The notes below the pieces were generated by a model. The model worked only from the letters and a program-made list of their open reading frames with translations, was not told the origin of the DNA and made no database searches. The translations under genes and the position numbers were made by a program. 64,000 bases of DNA. Origin: Agrobacterium sp. RAC06. Its GTDB lineage: Bacteria > Pseudomonadota > Alphaproteobacteria > Rhizobiales > Rhizobiaceae. This document shows, piece after piece, positions 1-10,979 of this stretch (position 1 is the first letter of the stretch; each line of letters begins with the position of its first letter). The DNA lies in NCBI RefSeq assembly GCF_001713475.1, contig NZ_CP016499.1, forward strand, positions 3,597,501 through 3,661,500. Reading direction: 5' to 3'.

Positions 1-2082
<2,082 letters not shown>

Positions 2083-2190
2083 GACCATGCTCATCGGCCC
2101 GGACAAAACCGGGCGATGATGCCAAATACGTGTTCAAAAAGACAAACAGGTAATCCCTGTACCAGCTTCTCAACAACATTGCCCTTAGCC

Positions 2191-2308
2191 GACCTGGTGG
2201 TCATGGCGGGGTGGCTGCACCCGTTCCCATTCCGAACACGGCCGTGAAACGCCCCAGCGCCAATGGTACTTCGTCTCAAGACGCGGGAGAGTAGGTCGCT
2301 GCCAGGTC
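2191..2308 (+). rRNA. 5S ribosomal RNA
   Basis: A typical 5S rRNA of about 118 nt. It begins gacctggtggtcatggcggg and ends with the complementary gccaggtc, so the terminal helix I (gacctggt / gccaggtc) can be seen directly. The internal ccgttcccattccgaacacg segment is the conserved helix III/loop region. It lies about 110 nt after the 23S end in the same orientation and is presumably processed from the same transcript. Confidence 0.96.
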
Positions 2309-2413
2309 TGCTAAAGGCAATGTTGTCAGGTTTTGTAAAAGCAAATACCTCAGGTTTTGCATCGCAAATACACCAATCTTCTCAACACAAAATCGGCCCA
2401 AGCCGAAAACATC

Positions 2414-2437
2414 GGGCCGCATAAAGCGGCCCTTTTT
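2414..2437 (+). terminator. Rho-independent terminator after 5S rRNA
   Basis: A perfect 7-bp stem, GGGCCGC / GCGGCCC, with an ATAAA loop is followed directly by TTTTT. This is a classical intrinsic terminator about 105 nt past the 5S gene. It lies before the initiator tRNA, so that tRNA would need read-through or its own promoter. Confidence 0.8.
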
Positions 2438-2483
2438 GCTTGGTAAGAACTCTCAAGCGCAACAATCATAGTTGCGCTCTTGG

Positions 2484-2560
<77 letters not shown>

Positions 2561-2602
2561 GTTTGGTCACTTATCTCTCAGATCGGACAGATCAAACGTC
2601 TT

Positions 2603-2630
2603 ACCGCCTCCATGCTATGGGGGCGGTTTC
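2603..2630 (+). terminator. Probable terminator after tRNA-fMet
   Basis: An imperfect hairpin ACCGCC-T-CCAT / ATGG-G-GGCGGT (2603-2627) with a GCT loop is followed by a short TTTC run. It lies 43 nt downstream of the tRNA. The T tract is short, so termination is likely but not certain. Confidence 0.6.
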
Positions 2631-2633
2631 TGG

Positions 2634-2923
2634 CGTTTAGACTGTCATCCCGAAATCAGATGCGTGAGCTGCGATTTCGTTTCGGCAGGCCCCTGAACAT
2701 CTGGGGTAGTCGAACCGCGCTTTCGAATTTTGTGATGGTCGATGCACGTTTCAGAGATCTATGACGAGGCACAAGAAACTCTGGGTGGACACGTTTGAGG
2801 TCGGACCGGACTGTGCAGATGATCGCCTTTAGGTGATCTCCCTGGGATCCAGTTCTTCAGGTCCCACCCTCTCGCGTGGCGCAGTCGGGAAACCGTCGTC
2901 TCTCCTCAATTGGTCTGAACCGC
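2634..2923. other. Gene-free stretch between tRNA-fMet and the MATE transporter
   Basis: About 290 bases with no convincing coding frame. It holds the downstream side of the tRNA and presumably the promoter of the transporter gene. I see no clear ribosome binding site, promoter boxes or repeat here. If the 13-base repeat at 19779 marks an integration boundary, this is the left end of the putative island. Confidence 0.5.
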
Positions 2924-4366
2924 ATGGATAACCTCACGGAACCGGCAAGCCAAAGGGTCGTCGGTTTTAGCGACGGCGCCATTTCCCAAGTGGGTGGACG
3001 GGGCGCCGTGTTCGACAGAAATCCCTGCGCTGAAAGCGTCGCCACGCATTTTGGCCAGACGACGCGGCTAGCGGGTCCGATCCTGATGGGCCATCTCTCG
3101 AACTTCGCCATGACGACGACGACTTTGCTTCTCTTCGGCTGGCTGGGCAGTGCCTCCCTCGCCGCGGCAGGTCTAGCGATCCGTGTGGCTGTCAGCACGA
3201 ATATTCTGGCGGGAATCCTTCTTGTCGCCGGCGTCGCCGCCTCCGGCGCCAATGGCGGACGGGACGCCAAGCGCGTTTCCGGTTTCTACTGGAACGGTCT
3301 CTATCTGGCGCTGGCACTGTCGGTCCTGTCCTTCGCGTGGATGACCGTAGCGCCCGGCCTGCTTGCCGTGCTCGGCCAACCTCCAGAGGTCGTGGCCGAA
3401 GCCGAAAGGATACTTCACGTCTTGCGTTGGGGCGAACCGGCAAATCTTCTGCGTCTCGGGTTGATGCGCACCATGCTTCCAGCGCTAGGCATGACGTGGA
3501 TCCTGTATGCGCTCACGCCTCTCTCCCTCGTGCTCTATGTCGTCGCGGGGTTTGGTCTCGTTTTTGGCTTTTCTGGTCTGCCGCCAATGGGTGCAATCGG
3601 AATTCCCGTCGCTCTGGTCGGCGTGACGTGGCTGACGGCGCTGGTCATGCTGGCCGCCGTTCATTGCGGGCGCAGTCGTTCTCTCATTCCCTTCACACGG
3701 ATCCGACTGTCGCTATTGCGGGAGCTTATCCGGGCTGGCCTGCCGATCGGGACTTTGCAGGGCGTCGACGGGATCTTCTTCCTTATCGCGACAGTCGTGG
3801 TTGGCCAGTTCGGAGCTGCTGCGCTTGCCGCACACCAGATCGCGTTGAATTTCGGCACAATCGCCTATTCGCTGGCGGTTTCATTTGGTGACGCCGCAGC
3901 ATTGCGGATCAGCTATCGGCGAGGTGCACTGGCCTTCCAGGACGCGCGGGTGGCCGGCTTCGTCGGCGTCACCATGGGCACTGTCTCGATGGCCGCTGCG
4001 GCTCTGGTCGTCCTCGCCTTCCCGAACGTCTTTATCGGCCTGTTCATTGACATCAATGATCCGGGCAATGCCGCAACGCTGGCAGCGTCGCAGTCACTGG
4101 TGCTCTTTGCCAGTCTCTTCATCTTCGCCGACGGCGTTTACGGTACCGGGATGGGCGTGCTGCGGGGGCTTGGAGATAACCGCTATGCGATGTTGGTCGT
4201 GATCATCGCCTATTGGGGAATTGGGCTCCCTGTCGGCGCTGCTTATCACCTACTCGTCGGGTTCGGTATTGAAGAGGTCTGGCTGGGGCTTGCGACTCTG
4301 CAGGGGTTTATTGGACTGGTTCTCATACAGCGCTATGCCAAGGTCACACGGCAGGATCCAATATGA
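2924..4366 (+). CDS. MATE family multidrug/toxin efflux transporter
   Basis: A polytopic inner-membrane protein of about 480 residues, the normal MATE length, with roughly twelve hydrophobic segments and two similar halves. MATE proteins expel cationic drugs, dyes or metabolites using a Na+ or H+ gradient; the substrate cannot be told here. Family features seen are the LAGPILMGHLSNFAM opening helix and the mid-protein RAGLPIG and AAHQIALN segments, which match the second half-repeat. The start is uncertain: ATG 2924 is used, but a GTG at 2876 in frame would add 16 residues and neither has a good Shine-Dalgarno. The stop overlaps the next gene's start by ATGA, so the two are probably co-translated. 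Confidence 0.85.
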   Translation: MDNLTEPASQRVVGFSDGAISQVGGRGAVFDRNPCAESVATHFGQTTRLAGPILMGHLSNFAMTTTTLLLFGWLGSASLAAAGLAIRVAVSTNILAGILLVAGVAASGANGGRDAKRVSGFYWNGLYLALALSVLSFAWMTVAPGLLAVLGQPPEVVAEAERILHVLRWGEPANLLRLGLMRTMLPALGMTWILYALTPLSLVLYVVAGFGLVFGFSGLPPMGAIGIPVALVGVTWLTALVMLAAVHCGRSRSLIPFTRIRLSLLRELIRAGLPIGTLQGVDGIFFLIATVVVGQFGAAALAAHQIALNFGTIAYSLAVSFGDAAALRISYRRGALAFQDARVAGFVGVTMGTVSMAAAALVVLAFPNVFIGLFIDINDPGNAATLAASQSLVLFASLFIFADGVYGTGMGVLRGLGDNRYAMLVVIIAYWGIGLPVGAAYHLLVGFGIEEVWLGLATLQGFIGLVLIQRYAKVTRQDPI

Positions 4367-5493
4367 GCAAACAGGAACTGGGCTCTGGGAGAACCTCGCT
4401 GCATCACAGTGAAGCGTGCAGCGGTCCGGGACAATTGCCGTCCCTTGATGCGTCGGATCTTGCCAGCGTGACGGCTGCGGCAATGCCGATCGTCACCGGA
4501 CACGAGCCGGTTGCGGCTATCCCGCGCTTTGCGCTTCCGTTGTATAGGCCGATCAACCGTCTCGCTGTGCTGCACAGCCAGGGTAGGCAGAAATGGATCG
4601 CCGTGCCTGACAACATGCGCGGCTCAATTCTCTTCATACTGTCGGTCGTGATGTTTTGCATCATGATGGTGGCCATCAAGAAAATTGGTGACGGGTTGCC
4701 GCTTCCACAGATATTGCTGATCCGGCAGGTGATCCTGACCATGATACTTCTGCCGCTGTTGCTCGGCGATCTCTCGCGCGCGCTCAGCACCCAATACCTG
4801 GGAAGACACATCGTACGAGGGCTCGTCTGCCTTGGCTCGCAGTACACCTATTTTCTGGCGCTTCTGTATCTGCCACTCGCAGACATGACGGCGCTCGGCT
4901 TCAGTCAGGTCATTTTCATGACCATTGCCGCCGTCGTTATTCTCAAGGAGAAGGTGGGCTGGCGACGGTGGCTGGCAACGATGGTCGGCTTCGCCGGTGT
5001 CCTTATTATGCTGAGACCGTCTGGCGGGACCGTCGACGTCTATAGTCTGGTCGCAGTCTTGAGCGCGCTGCTTTTGTGCGGCGTCACCGTATCGATCCGG
5101 TTGATGGCACGCACCGAGTCGACGGAAACCGTCATGCTCTACCAGTCTTTCGTGCTCTGCGCGGCCTATGCGGTGCCGACCTTTCTGTGGTGGCAGTGGC
5201 CAACCAGGGAAGAATGGGTCCTCTTGGCTGTGATCGGCATAGTCGGGACGCTGGGACAGTATCTCTTCACACTTGCATTCCGGGTGGCGGAGGCTTCAGC
5301 GCTGGCGCCTCTGGAATTCACCCGGCTCCTGATTGCTATCATCCTCGGCTTTTTGGTCTTCAGCGAAATACCCGAGATGTCGACCATGCTGGGTGCGGTG
5401 ATCGTCATGGGCTCAACGATCTACACGGTTCGACGAAATTCGCGGCCCGAAAACGCAGATCGAGCGAACGCGTTGAACCGATCAGGCCCGTAG
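4363..5493 (+). CDS. DMT superfamily (EamA) transporter with N-terminal extension
   Basis: A 376-residue inner-membrane protein. From about residue 85 on it is a standard ten-helix EamA/DMT permease with two repeats (for example LPLPQILLIRQVILTM and the second-half FTLAFRVAEASALAPLEFTR). Such proteins export amino acids, purines or other small metabolites. The start is supported by a CAGGA element six bases upstream and by ATGA overlap with the MATE gene. That leaves about 84 extra residues, hydrophilic and of no family I recognise. An alternative start near 4615 (MRGSILFIL) would give a canonical protein. The function in this pair with MATE is presumably export. Confidence 0.82.
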   Translation: MSKQELGSGRTSLHHSEACSGPGQLPSLDASDLASVTAAAMPIVTGHEPVAAIPRFALPLYRPINRLAVLHSQGRQKWIAVPDNMRGSILFILSVVMFCIMMVAIKKIGDGLPLPQILLIRQVILTMILLPLLLGDLSRALSTQYLGRHIVRGLVCLGSQYTYFLALLYLPLADMTALGFSQVIFMTIAAVVILKEKVGWRRWLATMVGFAGVLIMLRPSGGTVDVYSLVAVLSALLLCGVTVSIRLMARTESTETVMLYQSFVLCAAYAVPTFLWWQWPTREEWVLLAVIGIVGTLGQYLFTLAFRVAEASALAPLEFTRLLIAIILGFLVFSEIPEMSTMLGAVIVMGSTIYTVRRNSRPENADRANALNRSGP

Positions 5494-5507
5494 GAACAGG
5501 ACGCTTG

Positions 5508-6458
5508 TCAGGACGCGACCATAGCCAGCTTGCTGGTCATCGGAATGCTTTCCATATGGGTGTCGATGAGACAATCGACGAACCGGCGCGCAAGCTTGAA
5601 TTCGCTGGAACTTGGCCCCGTCACCGCCGCGATGGCATGCACCCGTCGGGTGAGATCCTGGCGCAGCACCCGCAGCCGGCCCGTTTCGACATGCGGTTGA
5701 GCAACGTGGTCGGGCAGATAGCCGATATTGCGGCCCGACAGGATCAGCGTCATATGCGCATGTGCGCCGTATCCAATATCTCCACGGGTTGCTGCATTCC
5801 GGATCCGTTCGGGATGGAAGTGTTCGAGATGGCCGCGATTGGCATAGACAGCACTTTCGATCTGCTGCAGCGTGATGTCGGAATCGCGAATGTGGAACAG
5901 CGGATGCGCCCGGCCGCAATAGATCGCCGCCGTTTCCGGAAACAACGGTTCGAATGTCAGTTGGCTGAAGTGGTCGTCGGTCAGGCCGATGCCGACGTGA
6001 ATGAGGCCGTCGGCCACATGACCTGTCATCTGAAATCCCAGCATGACTTCCAGCTTGAAGCGCGCATTGGGGTAGTACTCGGCCAGCCGGCTGATGGCTT
6101 CCGCAATGCGCGAACGCGGATTGTCGACGATGTGGTCCTGGACTCCGATGATCAGTTCATGTCCGGCACTGTCATTGAGATTGGACGCCCGCTGCTTGAA
6201 GTTCTCCACCGAGGCGAACAACTCCTTTGCCGCCTGATAGACGACCTCGCCCTCATGATAGAGCTTGAAGCCTTTCGGGCCGCGCTGGCAGAGCCGAACG
6301 CCGAGGCGAATTTCCAGCGATTTCAGATATTCGCTCAGCATGGATTGCGAGAGGTTCAATACCGACTGGGCAGCCGTAAAACTACCCTCCTCGACGATCG
6401 TGCAGAAGCATCGCAGCAACTTGAGGTCTACATCATAGATCTGGGACAAATTGGACAT
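5508..6458 (-). CDS. LysR family transcriptional regulator
   Basis: A 316-residue regulator with the normal LysR layout. Residues about 10-70 form the winged helix-turn-helix (LLRCFCTIVEEGSFTAAQ, then LSQSMLSEYLKSLE), and the rest is a periplasmic-binding-protein-like effector domain. It is transcribed away from the flavin monooxygenase cluster, with 485 bases between. This is the usual arrangement for a LysR activator of a divergent catabolic operon, so it is the likely regulator of that cluster (inference). The effector is unknown. Its 3' end lies 14 bases from the stop of the DMT gene, convergent. Confidence 0.9.
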   Translation of the reverse strand: MSNLSQIYDVDLKLLRCFCTIVEEGSFTAAQSVLNLSQSMLSEYLKSLEIRLGVRLCQRGPKGFKLYHEGEVVYQAAKELFASVENFKQRASNLNDSAGHELIIGVQDHIVDNPRSRIAEAISRLAEYYPNARFKLEVMLGFQMTGHVADGLIHVGIGLTDDHFSQLTFEPLFPETAAIYCGRAHPLFHIRDSDITLQQIESAVYANRGHLEHFHPERIRNAATRGDIGYGAHAHMTLILSGRNIGYLPDHVAQPHVETGRLRVLRQDLTRRVHAIAAVTGPSSSEFKLARRFVDCLIDTHMESIPMTSKLAMVAS

Positions 6459-6942
6459 TGTAAACCAGTTCTGACTGTTTGAGCCGCCCTATTAAGTTCC
6501 TCAGCAAAGATTGTGCCAACACAAGAAACGCATTTGCGATCTTTGATAAAAGTCAACTTTTCAAGGGCTTGGAATCCGTCGCACTCAGGGGCAACGCCAA
6601 CGAGCCGTTGCCGGACATGCGCGAACTGCTCATGTAAATGGCATGGCTTGACCCGAATGGTGCGCCGCAACACTTTCTGGGCGCGGAATGACAGCTTGCG
6701 CAGCTTTTTCACTAAGACGTAAAGTTGCAGATGTTCTAGGGGAGTCCCTCCCGACACAAGCAAGATACTATGATTGCAGGGAAACGGCCTGTTCGAAAAG
6801 CATCCATCCTGACCAATCAAAGCATCGAGCTTTGCCGATGGTCACTCATGCTGCACTGCGATTAACGTTCCTTCACCCCCCTTTACCTGCGGGCCGTTCT
6901 ACGGCTGCGGCAGGTACGATGGATGCAAGGACACAGCGTAAA
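6459..6942. promoter_or_regulatory. Divergent intergenic region between lysR-type gene and monooxygenase cluster
   Basis: About 480 bases without a credible gene. It should contain the promoters of both the LysR gene and the first monooxygenase, and the LysR binding sites, but I could not pick out an unambiguous T-N11-A box. A weak AAGGA precedes the ATG at 6943. Confidence 0.5.
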
Positions 6943-8244
6943 ATGCCCAAGAGCTTTCACCTCGCCTGGTTCATGAATTTCTCCGTGGATGACTGGAATG
7001 CTCCCTTCTCTGCCGGTGGGAAACCCTGGGACGGAAACTTCTATGTCGACATGGCGAAGGCCATGGAGCGTGCCTGTTTCGACTATATCATGCTTGAAGA
7101 CACATTGATGATTTCGGAGGCCTATGGCCACAGCATGGAGGTCTACCTCAAGCATGCTCTGATGGGGCCGAAGAGTGATCCCATGCCGCTTGCGGCACTG
7201 ATCGCCAGCAAGACAAGCAATCTCGGCGTTGTCGCTACAATGTCGACCATGGCCTATCCGCCCTTCATGCTCGCCCGCCTCTGTGCGACGGTCGACAGCA
7301 TCTCCGGCGGGCGGTTCGGGTGGAATATCGTGACCAGCGGCGAAAATCTCGCCGCCCAGAACTTCGGCATGGACGAACTGCCCCCCCGCCAGGACCGCTA
7401 TGACATGGCGGATGAATATGTCGAACTCTGCAAGCAGCTGTGGGGCAGCTGGGACCAGGATGCCGTCGTGCTCGACCGTGAGACCGGCACCTATGCCGAC
7501 TTCCGCAAGGTCAGACCCCTCAATTTCGTTGGCAAATACTATAAATGCCGCGGGCCGCTGAATTGCGTGCCCGGCCCGCAGGGTCGTCCGACCTTCGTGC
7601 AGGCAGGGGGATCGCCACGTGGTCGCCAGTTCGCGGCGATGACCGCCGACAGCATTATTGCAGCCGCATCCGGGATCGAAGCGATGAAGGAATATCGCGA
7701 TGATATTCGCGCTCGTGCGGCAGCCGGCGGGCGTGATCCGGACGAGGTGAAGGTGTTCTTCATCGTCACCCCCGTCTTGGCGGAGACCGAAGCCGCTGCC
7801 AAGGCCAAGCTCGACGACTATGTCAGTTCGCCCGAATATCAGGTGAAGACGCTGGCCTCCATCAGCTCGGTCACCGATATCGACTTTTCGCAATTCGAGC
7901 TTGACGAGGAACTGCCCCGGCTGACCACCAATGGCGAGCAGGGCTCACTCGACGCCTTTGCGCAATGGGGCCGCGGCAAAACGCTGCGGCAGCTGATCAG
8001 CGATAGGGCGACGCGCGGTCTCGACGGCGTCGTGGGCACGCCCGACCAGGTGGCCAAACGGCTGGGCGAGGTGATGGAGGCCGTCGGCGGTGATGGTTTC
8101 CTGATCAGTTCGCCCTTCCAGAAAGTCAGCCGCCAGTATGTCACCGAGATTTGTGAAGGCCTCGTGCCGGCCCTGCAGCGCCGTGGCCTGACCCGCACGG
8201 CATACACAAAGCCGACGCTGCGCGAGACCCTTCGCGAGTTCTAG
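6943..8244 (+). CDS. LLM-class flavin monooxygenase, NtaA/SnaA/DszA family (copy 1)
   Basis: A 433-residue luciferase-like TIM-barrel monooxygenase. Family members use reduced FMN from a partner reductase to oxidise nitrilotriacetate, EDTA, dibenzothiophene sulfone, pristinamycin or (RutA) uracil. Family segments seen are FHLAWFMNF at the N terminus, GGRFGWNIVTS near residue 125, NFGMDELPPRQDRY, and the YYKCRGPLNCVPGPQGRP region with FVQAGGSPRG (residues about 200-225). ATG 6943 is chosen because it matches the start of the neighbouring copy; upstream in-frame ATGs at 6688 and 6919 are less likely. It is about 85 percent identical by eye to the next gene. The true substrate is unknown. Confidence 0.9.
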   Translation: MPKSFHLAWFMNFSVDDWNAPFSAGGKPWDGNFYVDMAKAMERACFDYIMLEDTLMISEAYGHSMEVYLKHALMGPKSDPMPLAALIASKTSNLGVVATMSTMAYPPFMLARLCATVDSISGGRFGWNIVTSGENLAAQNFGMDELPPRQDRYDMADEYVELCKQLWGSWDQDAVVLDRETGTYADFRKVRPLNFVGKYYKCRGPLNCVPGPQGRPTFVQAGGSPRGRQFAAMTADSIIAAASGIEAMKEYRDDIRARAAAGGRDPDEVKVFFIVTPVLAETEAAAKAKLDDYVSSPEYQVKTLASISSVTDIDFSQFELDEELPRLTTNGEQGSLDAFAQWGRGKTLRQLISDRATRGLDGVVGTPDQVAKRLGEVMEAVGGDGFLISSPFQKVSRQYVTEICEGLVPALQRRGLTRTAYTKPTLRETLREF

Positions 8245-8298
8245 GAACCCGCGCCGGGAGTGAATGACCGATCTGCATCAGACAAGAGGACATCAGAC

Positions 8299-9603
8299 AT
8301 GCCAAAGCGCTTTCACCTCGGTTGGTTCATGAACTTCGCCGTCAGCGAGTGGAACCATCCCTTTGGCGCCGGCGGGCGGCCATGGGACGGGAACTTCTAC
8401 ATCGACATGGCAAAGGCCATGGAGCGCGCCTGCTTCGACTATATCATGCTCGAAGACACCCTGATGATTTCGGAAGCCTATGGCCACAGCACCGAGGTCT
8501 ATCTGAAGCATGCGATCATGGGCCCGAAGGCGGATCCCGCACCGATGGCTGCCTTGATCGGCGCCAACACGAAGCATCTCGGCGTCGTCGCGACCATGTC
8601 GACCATGGCCTATCCACCTTTCATGCTCGCTCGCCTGTGTTCGACACTCGACAGCATTTCCGGCGGACGTTTTGGTTGGAATATTGTGACCAGCGGCGAG
8701 AATCTCGCCGCCCAGAACTTCGGCATGGATGAATTGCCGCCCCGTCAGGACCGCTATGACATGGCGGACGAATATGTCGAACTCTGCAAGCAGCTGTGGG
8801 GCAGCTGGGACCAGGATGCCGTCGTGCTCGATCGTGAGACCGGAACCTATGCCGACTTCAGCAAGGTGCGGCCGATAAAATTTGTCGGCAAGTATTACAA
8901 GTGCCGCGGGCCGTTGAACTGCGTGCCTGGCCCGCAGGGGCGTCCGACCTTCGTACAGGCGGGGGGCTCGCCGCGCGGTCGCCAGTTTGCGGCCATGACC
9001 GCCGACAGCATCATTGCGCCCTCTTCAGGTGTGGATGGCATCAAGGCTTATCGGGACGATGTCCGAGCAAGGGCACAAGCCGGCGGACGCGATCCGGATG
9101 AGATCAAGGTCCTGTTCGTCATTGCTCCCGTGCTTGGAGAAACAGAAGCCGAAGCGCATGCAAAGTTTGAGCGGATATCGGCGCATCCCGATTACATCGA
9201 GAAAGTCCTCGCCTCGATTAGCTCGATCACCGATATCGACTTCTCGCAGTTCGATCTCGACGCTGAACTGCCGCACCTGACCACCAATGGCGAACAGGGG
9301 TCACTCGATGCCTTTGCGCAATGGGGCAGCGGCAAGACTTTGCGCCAGATCTGCATGGAGCAGGTATCGCGCGGAATCGACGGACTCGTCGGTACGCCCG
9401 ATCAGGTTGCCGACCGTCTCGGGGAGATCATGGAGGAGGTGGGAGGCGACGGCTTCCTCATCACGCGCCCCTTCACGACGACGATCAGCCGCCAATACAT
9501 CCTCGAAATCTGCGAGGGCCTCGTACCAGCGCTGCAGCGCCGGGGTCTAACCCGGACCGAATACACCAAGTCAACCCTGCGCGAAACGCTGCGAGAATTC
9601 TGA
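8299..9603 (+). CDS. LLM-class flavin monooxygenase, NtaA/SnaA/DszA family (copy 2)
   Basis: A 434-residue paralogue of the preceding gene, 54 bases downstream, with long runs of identical protein and DNA (for example NFGMDELPPRQDRYDMADEY). It clearly arose by tandem duplication. ATG 8299 has an AGAGGA element eight bases upstream. The copies diverge most near residues 235-300 (SSGVDGIKAYRDDVRAR versus the ASGIEAMKEYRDD of copy 1) and near the C terminus (TTTISRQY versus QKVSRQY). Copies may differ in substrate or form a hetero-oligomer; both are inference. The reduced flavin would come from the reductase at 9654. Confidence 0.9.
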   Translation: MPKRFHLGWFMNFAVSEWNHPFGAGGRPWDGNFYIDMAKAMERACFDYIMLEDTLMISEAYGHSTEVYLKHAIMGPKADPAPMAALIGANTKHLGVVATMSTMAYPPFMLARLCSTLDSISGGRFGWNIVTSGENLAAQNFGMDELPPRQDRYDMADEYVELCKQLWGSWDQDAVVLDRETGTYADFSKVRPIKFVGKYYKCRGPLNCVPGPQGRPTFVQAGGSPRGRQFAAMTADSIIAPSSGVDGIKAYRDDVRARAQAGGRDPDEIKVLFVIAPVLGETEAEAHAKFERISAHPDYIEKVLASISSITDIDFSQFDLDAELPHLTTNGEQGSLDAFAQWGSGKTLRQICMEQVSRGIDGLVGTPDQVADRLGEIMEEVGGDGFLITRPFTTTISRQYILEICEGLVPALQRRGLTRTEYTKSTLRETLREF

Positions 9604-9653
9604 TCACCTTTTGAGGCCGCGACCAGGTGGCAACATCCGAAAAGAGGTCCCCG

Positions 9654-10214
9654 ATGACACAAGCAATCAATGAGATCATCCCTCCGACGACAGAACCAGA
9701 TGGTGCTTTGACATTGCGGCTTCCCGTCGAAGCTCAGGACTACCGGAACGCGATGGCCAAGCTTGCGGCGGCAGTGAACATCATCACCAGCACGGGCGAG
9801 AACGGTTGGTGTGGCTTTACCGCCTCGGCGGTGTCGAGCGTCACGGACAGCCCGCCGACACTGCTCGTTTGCATCAAGCGCACCGTCCAGGCACACGGGA
9901 CGATTGCTGCATCGGGCGTCCTTTGCGTCAATACGGTCGCCGGACCGCAGGAGGAACTGGCGATGACCTTTGCAGGATCGGGCGGCAACAAGGATATGGC
10001 GCAGCGTTTCGCAGGCGGAGACTGGACCCAGCTCGTCACCGGCGCGCCTGTATTGACCGGTGCCATCGTCAATTTCGATTGTCGCGTGACCAGCGTCAGT
10101 ACAATCGGCACGCATGATGTCTTCTTTTGCGAGGTTCTGGCCGTGGCCGGCCAGGACACTGTGGAAAGTGGGGCTCTCATCTATTTCGATCGGAAATTCC
10201 ACGCCGTCGCCTGA
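9654..10214 (+). CDS. Flavin reductase (HpaC/NtaB-like), partner of the monooxygenases
   Basis: A 186-residue flavin:NAD(P)H reductase-like protein of the split-barrel FMN-binding family. Recognisable segments are FRNAMAKLAAAVNIITS-type opening (here YRNAMAKLAAAVNIITST), GFTASAVSSVTDSPPTLLVC near residues 50-70, and the C-terminal ALIYFDRKFH. These enzymes reduce free FMN or FAD with NAD(P)H and pass it to a two-component monooxygenase. ATG 9654 has AAGAGG seven bases upstream; a GTG at 9627 is in frame but poorer. Its position right after the duplicated monooxygenases strongly suggests partnership. Confidence 0.9.
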   Translation: MTQAINEIIPPTTEPDGALTLRLPVEAQDYRNAMAKLAAAVNIITSTGENGWCGFTASAVSSVTDSPPTLLVCIKRTVQAHGTIAASGVLCVNTVAGPQEELAMTFAGSGGNKDMAQRFAGGDWTQLVTGAPVLTGAIVNFDCRVTSVSTIGTHDVFFCEVLAVAGQDTVESGALIYFDRKFHAVA

Positions 10215-10268
10215 ATGTGGTCCGGCGTAGCTTCAAGCAAATGGCATGGCGAACGATAGGAGACAGCA

Positions 10269-10979
10269 GTGAACATCATGACCCCGGAATTCCAGAGGAC
10301 GAAGACGCGACCGGATGGGACAGTCGCGAGTGCTGCGGAGATCATAGAGGAGGCGCGGCAGGGGCGGATGTTCATTCTCGTCGATGACGAGGATAGAGAA
10401 AACGAAGGTGACATTATCATCCCCGCATGTTTCGCCGACGCCGATGTCATCAACTTCATGGCGCGGAACGCCTGCGGCCTGATCTGCCTCGCCATCACGC
10501 GGGAACGCGCAGAAGCACTGGCATTGCCACCTATGGCTCCTGTTACTACCGCACCGTTGAAGACTGCATTCACCGTTTCTATCGAAGCCCGTCAGGGTGT
10601 GACTACAGGGATTTCATCACATGACAGAGCACACACCATCGCAGTCGCGATCGATCCCGAGGCTGGGCCGTCAGATTTGGTGATGCCAGGCCATGTCTTT
10701 CCGATTGTTGCCCGCGATGGAGGGACGATCACGAGACCGGGTCACACCGAAGCGGCGGTGGATGTGGCCCGTCTCGCCGGACTGCCGCCGTCCGGCGTCA
10801 TCTGCGAGGTCATGAACGAGGACGGGACCATGGCGCGCCTACCGGACCTGATGACCTTTGCCAGGCGTCATGGAATGAAGGTCGGAACCATTGCCGATCT
10901 CATCGCCCACCGCTTCGCCATCGGCGATCATCCCTTCCCAGATGCAGGCGCGGCCACCTGTCATGCTGCAATGCGTTGA
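10269..10979 (+). CDS. ribB: 3,4-dihydroxy-2-butanone-4-phosphate synthase (stand-alone)
   Basis: A 236-residue RibB. It converts ribulose 5-phosphate to formate and the four-carbon precursor of riboflavin. The acidic metal-binding loop DDEDREN lies near residue 37, and the RPGHTEAAVD motif near residue 155. No GTP cyclohydrolase II domain follows, so it is the stand-alone form. The GTG at 10269 has AGGAG about seven bases upstream and is preferred over the ATG at 10278. Placement among flavin-dependent oxidases and reductases suggests a pathway-dedicated boost of flavin supply rather than housekeeping riboflavin synthesis. Its end overlaps the next start by 17 bases. Confidence 0.93.
   Translation: MNIMTPEFQRTKTRPDGTVASAAEIIEEARQGRMFILVDDEDRENEGDIIIPACFADADVINFMARNACGLICLAITRERAEALALPPMAPVTTAPLKTAFTVSIEARQGVTTGISSHDRAHTIAVAIDPEAGPSDLVMPGHVFPIVARDGGTITRPGHTEAAVDVARLAGLPPSGVICEVMNEDGTMARLPDLMTFARRHGMKVGTIADLIAHRFAIGDHPFPDAGAATCHAAMR

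Noticed and set aside
5076..6482. A 468-codon plus-strand frame opposite the LysR gene
   Set aside because: It is antisense to a well-supported LysR protein and its translation shows no family features.
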